A stretch of 64,000 nucleotides of DNA from assembly GCA_932521035.1 (NCBI GenBank), contig OW051496.1:2046001-2110000 (forward strand), read 5' to 3'. The number at the start of each line of letters is the position of its first letter. Position 1 is the stretch's first letter. Both the position numbers and the translations under genes were made by a program. Positions 36,949 to 48,200 of the stretch are shown piece after piece. This stretch comes from Oscheius dolichura. Its lineage: Eukaryota > Nematoda > Chromadorea > Rhabditida > Rhabditidae. Below the pieces are notes generated by a model. That model did not search any database. It was not told where the DNA came from and saw nothing but the letters and a program-made list of their open reading frames with translations.

Positions 36949-38236
36949 TTTGTACCAGCCGTGAAATATGAAGGATTAAGAACTTTTGTTCTGCTAACGT
37001 TTCCAAACTGCTTCATTCCCATTCTATTCCCTTCCTTCTTTTTTCTTTTTCTTCTAACCAACTTGGTAGGAACGATGTGTGAACTGTGGCTCTGTGGTAG
37101 AAATGCGCGTAAATTGTGACTCCACAACTATTCTCCAGGACTAGCGAATCATCTTTAACTTGCTTTAGTATCAAGCTTGAAACTTAAGGAAAGCGAAACT
37201 GTGGATCTGATCGCATAACTTGCTGCATTATTTTCCGCTAGCTATCGTTTTGCTTTCTTTGCTCCCTACAATTTGAGAGGGGTGCGAACTGTAGCTTCAA
37301 AACCAACGGCCTCGTAAAAATGAGCTTAGCCACCTGGTCTTTCTTTAGTATCAATCCTGGAATATGAAGGAACTGTTTCTCTGCTAGTCTTGTTCTTTCT
37401 CATCCAGTCCTTGCCCACCAATAATGCAGGTCCCAAGCAGCAAGTTTTTCTCTAATTAGCGAGTTCTACTATGGACTTTCTTTAGTATCGAACTTGAAAT
37501 ATAACACAGGGCGGAACATCGCCATATTCCGATGCTCCTATTTCTTGTCCATTTGCTATCCGAACTTATCCTTTCCATTTATCCCCGTTTCCATCCCGTT
37601 TTCCTAATCAGGAAAATCCCAAACACTCCGTACATCGTCTCACTATTGAGTTAGATCTTTTTAGTCTTTCTTTTGTATCAACCCTGAAATATAGAATACG
37701 GCGAGCTGCCATCACAATCACTAATTCGTTTCATCTACAAAATAGTGATTACCTGTAGCCAGGAGGGATTATTCCTACTCTTCTTCTATTTCTCTAATCC
37801 ATGAGAGATTAATTAAGGTCTACGGGTAGCATGCTGCATTATAGTCTGTCAAGAAAAAAGACGATATTCAAGGTCTAACGATTTAGCCGCGAGCCGAACT
37901 TACTTTCCTTTTTTTCTTCTTGGCAAATTATCTGTCAGTTCGCTCCATCACTAAAATTTGTTCTCGGCGAGTTTGACCTTGGATGTCGTCTTTTTCTTGA
38001 CAGACTATACTCACATCAGTGAATATGATTTCACTTGGATTTCTTTAGTATCGGCCCTGAAATATGAAGGAGACTACAGTTCAGCTCAATTGCTCGATGC
38101 ACGCTCTGCTTATTGGAAACTATGGAGATAATTTGAATCTGTTTGCAGTTCAATCTTTTCGCTTTATCGAGTGAAAAGTGTCGATAGCGTCGAGTTAGCA
38201 AATTAGCCTTAGTTTTCTTTGTATCAAGACGGAAAC
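36949..38236 (-). repeat. Array of seven CTTTAGTATCAA...TGAAATATGAAGG motifs (minus strand)
   Basis: Variants of TTTCTTTAGTATCAACCCTG followed by AAATATGAAGG lie near 36945, 37163, 37350, 37473, 37666, 38040 and 38216. Taking TTAGT or TTTGT as the left box, nine bases separate it from GAAAY, as in the other arrays. Text between copies is mostly unrelated. It is a local, diverged family with GAAAT replacing GAAAC in most copies. Confidence 0.55.
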
Positions 38237-39950
38237 ATAAAGCAGAGAAATCTGTAGATGCAATGAGTTGCATATCTTTAATTTCTTGTAACAAACAATC
38301 TAAATCGTCTTCCAAAAGCTTCCCCTTTTTCTTCTCCCCATGTCTCGTTTGTGAATATCCACCACCACGCCATAATGAGGGGGCGTGTGATTTGCGAATC
38401 TCCTCGCTTCCTCTCTATCTTCATCTGCCATATTTCATCCACTGAACAGATAATTCTACAGCTTCTTTTCTTTATTTTTTTTGTATTGGACCATTCTTAT
38501 AAGGAAAGGGTCACATCACCGATGTTCCGAGCATCCAGGATCATTGAAAAAAAGCTATTTATATTTACCAACTTCCACCTTTTTGAAGTTCCAAAAGCCC
38601 AGTTTTTAGATTTTCTTATGTTTTCGGCTTAAGTTAAAATGAAGTTTTGGGGTTACCGGCTATTTGGAGGTTCGGACAGCATTCAAATTCTGCTCAATAT
38701 TCTCGTTTTGTAGAATTTCAAGCGCAATCAAAGAAAACGACAGCAACATTCACCCATGTTCCTCTTTATAAATTCCCCTTGAAACAGGATATTCCCCCTG
38801 AAAGTGACGTGGACCAAGCCACGCGTCCTCTCTCTCTCTGCTTGTTTCTTCTTTCCTCTCAGCTTTTAAACTTCCCGGTTTCCTCTCCTTTTTCCTCAGA
38901 ATGATGTCACTTTTTCCTCTACCGAATCGGGGGTCAAAAACTACCCCCTCCATCCATTTGCCTCGTGTTTCGCGCCGGAATAAAACCAGTTTTTTGAACC
39001 TCGCACCACGAGGAGGGAAAGAGACTTTCCCTTTCTATTCGGGAACCGGTTGTTTTCTTACTTTCCCCGGGGAGGAAATCAGATGTTTTGGGGTGAAAAT
39101 AAGAGGAGATGGCGCTCTCTGATAAGTTGTGAGCCGGAAGCAGCCGCCGCCCGAGTTCTCTTCCTCGAACTGACGCCAGCTGGTTGACCAGCTGTAAAAG
39201 CCCCGGGTGCATTTTGAAACCGCAACACATCTGTCTCTCTTGTGGAGGGAAGGGAGAAGGCACTTTTGACCTAATAAATTTCGAAACGAACAAACAAGGA
39301 AGAGAAAGAAGTGAGAGAGCGATTATTGGCATCGTAAAAGCAGAGAGCTAGTACTGTTTCCACGTTTGAACCATTATGAAGACAACTTGATACGAAAAAA
39401 AGTGATAATTATGATAAAATGGCGAATGAAATTCAAATAACGGGGGATAACTAGGGAATTCATTAAATTGATACCATGAAATTCTAAAAAAACTCAGACG
39501 ACCTTGCCTCAATTTCTTTCAATTTCACTACTTTCCTTTAGCTTCAATGAGGATTCATATAAATGAACATTACCTGGGCGGTAATTCGTAAGACTTTTCT
39601 TTCCTTCTTTGGTCAGTACGTCCTCTTTTTCTTGAGCCACCGAGTATTTTCCCACTCTAAATGGCAATCCCTCCTTTTCTCCTACTGTATTCAATAGAAA
39701 CAGAAAGAAAAGTAGTAAAAAGTGGCAAATGGTGGGTCGAGAAGAAAATCAGATCAGTGGTTTCTTATAGTTACCCGGTTATGAACCGTGCCTGGTACTC
39801 AAAAAGAATAAAAACAGTATGGAAGGAATACAAGATCACTCTTAGACTGGCTGATAACTTTAGAACTCTATAAACTAACCCACTGAAATTTTCAAAAAAT
39901 CCGAAGAAAGACCACTATCCTGCTGCCAGTAACAAACATTTTTTGCTTCA

Positions 39951-40936
39951 AATTGCATTGATAATCAAATTTTTCAATTTAGAATCAATGAATATATCTA
40001 TGGCCTTGTCAAATTTCCTATTTTTCATCGTTATCTTCCCTCTTTTTCCTTTCGGACTTTCCTTCCTTCCCCTTTTACCCGCATTTCAATATAAAATATT
40101 CAAAGAAAGCAAAGGAATGAGAAAGAACAAATAGAGTGTGGCGTGTGTTTGGAATCACATTTCAACCAGCGGATAGCTCACAAAGACCAAGTGATTTTCC
40201 CCTATTTTGACTCTTTTATAACCTTTTCTTGATACAGAAGAAGGTGAAATTTTTCGATGATCTAGTATTGGGCAAACTTGGAACGGTATAAATGGAATTC
40301 ATAAATCAAGAAAAATACGAAGAAATTAGTTTCTCCACTAGGCCTCCATTTTGTAGCCTGTATGTAACAATCAAAGTAGAAATACTGGGAAGTACATTCT
40401 AAATTGGTTCTTCCAACTTCGGGTGTTCAAAATTTCCTTGCTTCAAACTGATTTGATATAATGGTAACCTCTAATCGAGCTGTTCTCCCGAGGTCTTTAC
40501 GAAGCAAAGATTCCAATGTTCCCTGTACAATCCTCAAATTTCTTTATTTTATAGCCATTCTTCCTCTTTCTTGCCTTTCTGCACTACTAAATCTTGTCTT
40601 CTTCTTTCCATTTTGCATATTTCCTTCAGTTTTTAGTCCAAAACATCTCCCAGCTGCTCTCAACAGATACACTGTTGTATTCAAATCATAGTTTACGGCT
40701 TTGATGTCCCTGCTGGAGTGGTGATAATATAGTTTTACTCCTTTATAAGTATTAGGTGCAAAAAAAAAGAAATTGTAATCTGCAAATAGATCAAGGAGTC
40801 CACCAACTGCTAGATAAAATTTGAAAACTATAAATGGGATCCATAAAGCTGTAAAAAAAGTCAGCTGAAGCTCTCTTATTCAAGTATTCCTCCAATTTTA
40901 CAATTTCTTTGTTTCGTAGTGAATTGATATAATGGA
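39951..40936 (+). repeat. Three GYTTC-N9-TGATA motifs (plus strand)
   Basis: TTGCTTCAAATTGCATTGAT near 39944, TTGCTTCAAACTGATTTGAT near 40438 and TTTGTTTCGTAGTGAATTGA near 40908 each hold G(C/T)TTC, nine bases, TGATA, and the last two continue into ATAATGG. Spacing is about 480 bp. Confidence 0.4.
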
Positions 40937-42258
40937 AGCACACTTTATGATCAATTTTGATGTTATCTCAATCCGTTCTAATTGTTACCAGCAAAACCTC
41001 AAGAATTCTACCTTTTCAGCCCTTTCCCTTCCTCTTTCTCCCTTTCCTACCGTCCCAGACCCTCTTTCCTTCCTCCTATTTTCACCTATTTCCCTCTTTT
41101 CTACCCCTCCGCCGCCTCCTCCATTCGCCTTGTAACAGTCTCCCCTGCCTTCCCCTTTACCCGCTAAAGAGCACTCTAATCTTTATCCGATCTCCTCCGG
41201 ATTAAAACGGCAGCAAGCGAGTGAGAGATAGAGAGAGACTGAGAAGACGCCGAGTTTATCCAGTAGAAGAAAGTGCACCGCGTCCAAATATCCCTCCACC
41301 GAAAGAGCTTACATCATTCCTTTTTGCTGGCTACCGACTCTAATCCGCTCTCATCCCCCCGGGAGAAAAAAGCGATGAGACGACCGGCTAGATGAGCGGG
41401 GATGGGGGGATGACTTCATATTCATTTCTTTATCTATTCAATGGCAACAACTATTACCTTATTCTCTTCTTGAAAAATAGGGCAGGTTCCCAATAGATTT
41501 GAAATTTTCAAGCGCGCGAACATAACAGTTCGGTACGGCCGTTGATTTTCATATAAGATTCCTAGAACCGAAAAAAATCGAATAATTTGAACTTGTCGGG
41601 TAAAGAAAAGTACCTTTTCCTGATTATATTCTACCGTATTCCCCTTCTCTCTTTCCGTTCCCAAATTCTACAATTAGAAAAATGTACTCGTCATCGCTAC
41701 GAGACCCTTTGGATAAAATTGAATATTGTTACAGTAATCTTCAAAGCAAACCATGGAAAAAATGAAGATTTACGGGCTAAATATCGAAAACCTGGGGTGT
41801 TTTCCCTAGAAACAGACTTCCGCCTAATTGGTTGTCCATTTCCGTTAGAGTTGAAGTTTTTTTGAACCAGTTATACTGCAGTTATGCTGCAAAAATTATA
41901 TTCGTATCCTAAAACAGAAAAAAATTGGCTAAATTGGTCTTATCCAGCAAGAAAGGCTATAATTCTCATCAGGCTACCGTAATCCACCGCGTTCTTCACT
42001 TTTATCCGATTTCCGGCTATTTCACATCATTTGGCTTGCAGTCCTTTAAAATATAGCTTGCTGTTTAGCGATTACTGTAGAAAACTTCCAATTTTATCCA
42101 ATGGGTCCCGTAACGAAAGGCAATATTCTTGCCCAATATCTCCATGGTTCCAGATGAGAAACAGAAATAATCTAATTGATACTAACCCATTGCCCATTTC
42201 TACCTTTCAAATTCTTATAATCTCGCTCCAAAACCAATTAAAATGATTGATATTTCAG

Positions 42259-45200
42259 GATGTACGCAGCCTCGACGATGTCAGGACCACAAAGTATGTA
42301 TCTGAATAACGGGATCCCGATGGGTTATCAGCCAAATCAGTGAGTTTTTTCCCGTTTTTTTTTCAATTCGCAAGCAAGACTACTGAAAAACGAAGCCGTA
42401 TTGGGGTTATACGTCAGCTGTGATACAATTAGTAGCAAAATGTCACCTTGAAATAATGAGGTGATGATATCATAGAGTTTTTATGGAATTCCTGAAACCG
42501 TTAGAGTAGACCGTGGACAAAAAGTCTGGTGTAGATTTTTTGAATGCTACGGTATCTTTATAAGGCAGAAATCAATATAAAGCGTATGCTAATCGTAAAC
42601 CACCTAGTAGACGCTACTTATTCCCAACTTGAAACTTTACTCACTTTCAGTAGTTGTTATCTATTGCAAAAGAATTATAGGCCTACAAGTATGCCTCCGG
42701 CCGCATTCGGCGGACTTGGGATTGAAAATTAGACGGTCGAGAAATATTAGACAGCCGCGTAATATCCGACGGTCGAAACTTTCTGCTTTTCTCTTATTTG
42801 ACCGATCATAGAGTTTTTATGGAATTCCTGAAACCGTTAGAGTAGACCGTGGACAAAAAGTCTGGTGTAGATTTTTTGAATGCTACGGTATCTTTATAAG
42901 GCAGAAATCAATATAAAGCGTATGCTAATCGTAAACCACCTAGTAGACGCTACTTATTCCCAACTTGAAACTTTACTCACTTTCAGTAGTTGTTATCTAT
43001 TGCAAAAGAATTATAGGCCTACAAGTATGCCTCCGGCCGCATTCGGCGGACTTGGGATTGAAAATTAGACGGTCGAGAAATATTAGACAGCCGCGTAATA
43101 TCCGACGGTCGAAACTTTCTGCTTTTCTCTTATTTGACCGGTCGATCTACACAAACGACAGGTCTCGCAGACAGACAGAGATCTCCCCATTATTAGGGCG
43201 TGTGATTCCCAAATTCGTGACATTTGAATTTGATTCTTTTTATGGCAAATAAGAAACATTAGGAGTCCATCTTGTGTGTCCTTGATTGTTTCAAGAATTC
43301 CATAAAATCTTTTGGATATCAGAAATGACACTAACATCGAGATTGAATTGGAACACTAAAAAATGAAGATGTTTCCATGGGGCTATTTGAGAAAGTTATT
43401 CAAAGAGCTAGTCATTGATTCTTCAATAGGAACAAGTCTAGCCTGTCCTTGGTTTTACCGATCCAGTAAAAGGGTCTTCCTGTGATGGATACTGATAGCG
43501 TTCGTTCGTTTCCCGGTGTTTCGCATTATGACGGCCATAAATGTCTCTATCCATTGCCCCATCCTACCCCGTTACAAGACCAACTTACTACCTATTCCCT
43601 TCCTCTCAACTGACCAATATCACTAGTTCGCATAGCTGTCGTTTACAGATATTCTTTTCCCGACATTCCAATATAAATTTTGGAGATAACCTCAATAAAA
43701 AATGTTCCGCCACGCATTCTTTAGCGAACCTCCCTCTTTCTCTGCTAACAAATTTTCGAAATAACGGAAAGAAAAATCTTCAAAAATACTGAATTGTTTC
43801 ACTTCTCCTATTTGAGGAAATTGTTCACAAAGACTAATAATAATATGTAATAACGGGCGCGCCCGAAATTGGGCGTTTTGCCCATGTGTGTGCATAGACA
43901 ACACTTGCTTTGGTAAAAAATAAACCTTTGTTTCAACGCTCACCTAAAATGTCCTTACCCGTACAAGCAAATGTTTTACCACTTCCCTAAAAGAGATTCA
44001 TTGTTCCATTTCTATTGGCACCACGCCTATGCAATTTGTTACAAGCCGATCAGAACTGAAAAATGTTTCACAGCGCCTACTTTACAGCCACAGAATAGCT
44101 GTTCTCTATCGGCGTACGTCCAATAAATTGAATTTCGTTTTAGTGACTGCCTAAAAAGTTTCTATTAGCCGTAGGGTTACTGTAATTTTATTTTGGATAA
44201 AAGTGAGAGAAAAAATGTTTCGCTGTGCCTATTTTAGAAAGTTTTCCGCAAGGACTAACAATGGGATCCAGGCTCTTGTGAAAAAAAACATTATGCTTCA
44301 CCGTTTCCCTAAAAGGCTTTTATTTTTATTTTTACTGATACGCAGTGACTACTATAAATGCCAATAACTCTGCTTCGCTTCTGTTCTGTCCCATTCCGAA
44401 CCAGTTCCTCCCTTTCCCTCTTCCCATTTTCCCTCTCTCTCCCGGCGAGTGACCACAGTTTTCCAATATATAATATCTCTCTCCCCCACCCCGCATTAGT
44501 CATCGTTCTCTGTGCCCCATATATGAATTTTCCCCTCTCTAAATTGCACTTTCCTCTCTATTTTTAACCGCCTCCTCATCCAAATCTGTCCTTTATCCGT
44601 TCCCCTCAAAGAACAACTTTTCCCCCCGTTTTCTGCTTCATTTATTCCCACATTCAAAAGGGAAAAAGGCGGGAAAGGGGAGGATGTCTCTTGATTTTCT
44701 AATCCCTTTTTCTGCACGTAAGCTTCCGGGATCCACGCGTCTTCCTTCCGCCTATTTCCCCGCCAAAAGCCGGGGAGAATCGTCTCAATTGACCTTTTCC
44801 AGAGTCCGTTTAATTAATAACTCCTGGGGGCCAAGAACCCCTCTCTCTCCCTCTTTCGTTCTCGGAAGTCAGCGGTTTTGAGTAGTCCCCTTTCCCGCGC
44901 TATGGAGATCAACGACGCAGCCGAGAGAAAAAGAATAGAGGCAGAAAAAAACTGGGGGGACCCGGCTAAATGCATGCATGACGACGATAGACACGGGTAG
45001 GGGAAAAAGAACCGATGAGGGATGGAAAGAGAGACTGAGAGAGGATATATTTTACTGGGGGATGGAATTTCGAAGAGTACGAGTAAGTAATATTGAGAAA
45101 AGATGAAACAGCCAGCTTATCTAGACTTGTTGAAACGTTTGCAGAGTAACAGAGGAATCTCCCACCCCGATATGGTAGCAAAGTAATCAGATCTTTTATG

Positions 45201-48200
45201 GTATTTGAAAGCCTTTTGATGCAGAAAAGTGAAGGAAAATGGAGCAATAGGGAAAATTTCTAGATTTCTTTCCTTCCAGAAAGAATGAAATCACCAGCTT
45301 ATCTAGGATTGTTGAAAGAGAACAAAAACGGGCAGCAAACAGTCACATAAAAGTTTCTATTTGCTAACATCCTGATGCAGAGAAAAGAAATAGCAAAACA
45401 GTAGGAAAAAGTGGGAATGGCTGATCATATGTAATTGAAAGAATAACGAAAGTTCCAGTTTATCAGGACCGCTTGAAACTTAACTGAGATAGATCATTCC
45501 GTGTTAGTTTTTTTGTCCGTATTAGGGATTCTTGACATTCGAAATAGAAAGGAGTCGCTAATTTATTTAGAACGACTGGAACCTACAGGAAAAATAGAAA
45601 CTGTCTAACATTTACGTAGTCTATCTTTAGTCACCGACATTTTTTAGTTTTCAGATTCTCTATTTAGTTTCTATTTTATTTTTCTTTCTAATTTCAATTT
45701 TTTTTCCAAATGTTCCATATTTTGGCTAAATACTCTCTCTTCGATCGTCATCTTTATACGATACTTACCCCAACAGGTGTGACAACCATAAAATGCTAGA
45801 AAAACGCCTCCATAAACCTCAAAACGCTGAATTTTATAAACTTTTGATCCGCGCTGAATGACAATTTTCTTCATGAAATATTTTCTAGCCAATTTCATCA
45901 GGTATTTTTGATATAATATGTTTTCTTATACAGTTCTTCATAGTCGGTTAAAATTTGGTAGAGATTCGTTCAGAAATTGGCGAGATATCCCGATAAAACA
46001 AAATGGTATAAACCTTTGACCACTACTGTATATACTGTGTGCCACAAATGTTCCAGTTCCGGCTCATTCTCTCTCACCCCGTTGATTTTCTTCCCAAAAT
46101 GAGCAAAAAATTAGGGAAATTCAATTTCCAATCGTTTCGAGGAGGAGATTTATACTGCCTCTTATCTTTAGCAAGCAATCAAAGCGGCGTAATACTGGGA
46201 AATGTCCGAATGTACGGTTACCTTATTCCAATCTGCGAATAGCCGTTTTCACTATTGTTTCGAATGTTCCACCTGGTGCCTAAATACTCTGTTGGTCCTT
46301 GCTCTCCAATTCTCGGGTGTCCCCCTGTGTTTCACTTTCAACAAAATCTCCAGATCCCCCTTCTTCTCCTCTAACCCAAGCGGTCCTTCCCTTTATAACA
46401 AAAAGAGGCGCAATTGATTGTAGCGATTCTGTTTCGGGGTTGGGTTTTATACTGGATTCTAACTTCAGCTGCAATCGTCGTTCTAATTCTTCCTTCTTCA
46501 ATTTTCAGTCAATTCTTTTCATTCCAACCAAATGTTCTACATTTTGGCTAAATACCATGTTGACCATTATTACTTGATCCCACTAGCTACGGTTTTCAGA
46601 AGCTTCCTTTCTTTTTCAATTTCCGCAATTCGTTACCCTCTGGCTGCCATGGTCACTTATTTTTCTCCGGTAATGAGCAAAAAAACCGGGGAATTCATAA
46701 TATTCCAATGTTTTGAGGATAAGATTTATACTGAACTCTATCTCAAGTCGCCAATCAGGTATCGTTGTATTTTTCTCCGCTCAAAGTTTTTTTTGTTCCA
46801 ACATCTGGCTAAATACCGTCTTCGCCTTTCCTCTTCAATAATTCTGCATTTCTGCAATTCTGCTACCCCACTGCCAATAAAGCTTCAGTAGTTCCTCCTC
46901 CCCGCTTCCTCTAACTCATCCGTCTCTTTCCGTCTTTCCAAAAACAAAAAACACCGTTTTCTCCCTCGCAAATCTCCTGTTTACACGGGGGTCTTCGTCG
47001 TCGTTATATGGCCCTCATCTCTCGTGTTTTTGTAAGATTCGGAGGAAGAAGGTTCTTCGGGCTATTTACGCGAAGACGTCATTCCCCGGCAGCTCTCAAT
47101 TCCTTTGTTTTTCCTTCTCATTTGACGGGAAGCGAAGGATTTCTTCCATGTTTCTCCGGGAGCTTTAAATCATTCCTTGTTTATGAACCAGTTGATCTCT
47201 GTTTCTTTTGAAGTCCCTAAAATGATCCAGCGATTCCCGGGAGGTGAAAAAGCTCGCTTCCGTTGGCGACAAAATAAGTGAACCCTGAAAGTGGAGTCAT
47301 TTTTAAGTCCAGAGTTTGGCAGCGGTAAAATGAGTCACATTGAATCCTAGGGAAGCTCCCAAAAATTAAATTTGATCCAAAATTCTTCCTCCACGCAGCA
47401 ATCATAACGCAGATCAGGGCTTTTATTGTTATTTTAGAACATTTCAAAAATTTGTAGTTGAAATTTCCTGAAAAGAAGAAAACGCTGCCTTTCCGACGTA
47501 AAATATTGCTTCTCAATAAAATTTTCTTACAAATTGTATAACGTATAATGCATAATGATTCTGGAAGAAACGTTTTTTCCTCGTCAAGGAATCCTAAGTA
47601 CAGGATTTGAAATGTTCCAAAATAACAATAAAAACCTGAAAACGCAATACCATTGCTGCAAAGGCGAGAAAACAGAAGAAATGTTTTGAAATTATCGTCA
47701 GTTTGTTTAGAATTTCTTGCTGATTACGAGGAACTAATTTAAAAATTATAAAAACGGCAAAAAATGGGAGAAAAACGAGGGCGGCGCTTGAATTTTGAGC
47801 TGCGAATTTCGTCCGACGCTCTTCCAATCAACGTACGGCTGCCTGCTGTTTACGGATGTCCCTGGCATTCTGTTACAGTAACTAGAAAACCTTTGTGTCG
47901 TCCCTTTTCCTTTTTTTGATTTATAATATTCGGGAATTGATTCAAAAAGAATATGTTCTATGTAGGAAAGGGAACGTTTCTTCTTTATCAGGGAATTATA
48001 AGTACAGGATTTGAAATGTTCTAAAATCAGAATAAAAACCATCGGATGCGTAACTTTTACTTCTTGGATAGAGAATCTCCCGATTGTTTTCACATATTTT
48101 ATCCCCAACTGCCAGAATAAACTTCACAGCTCCACTGAGCTCTATCCCCCTCCTTTCCGTTCCCTTCCCCCCTCAGTGGAACTATATATAGCTCGATTAG

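Larger units (their letters stand above)
15473..42258 (+). other. Predicted 26.8 kb intron
   Basis: The donor at 15473 (GTGAGT) and the acceptor at 42256-42258 (ATTTCAG) bound 26.8 kb in which I find no exon with both convincing splice sites and coding bias. It holds two MITEs (19038, 23072), several bipartite-motif arrays (24.2-25.5, 28.1-30.0, 32.4-32.9, 33.4-36.05, 36.9-38.25 and 39.9-40.9 kb) and GC-rich islands at about 20.4-20.7, 22.4-22.65, 25.65-25.8, 27.75-27.95, 30.3-30.4, 31.85-32.2, 36.3-36.6, 38.9-39.2 and 41.2-41.4 kb. Stretches at 15.5-19.0 and 26.3-27.7 kb show nothing I can name. Such an intron is very long for this group. The alternative is that the two exon blocks are separate genes. 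Confidence 0.5.

Noticed and set aside
28137-38236. TTTATA words as ordinary TATA boxes of protein genes
   Set aside because: Their fixed nine-base relation to GTTYC/GAAAC and the lack of downstream coding exons do not fit ordinary protein-gene promoters.
42544-43068. Two identical 62-codon frames as a duplicated gene
   Set aside because: They are identical only because a 336 bp intronic block is duplicated; the frame ends inside a dispersed repeat and has no start or splice context.
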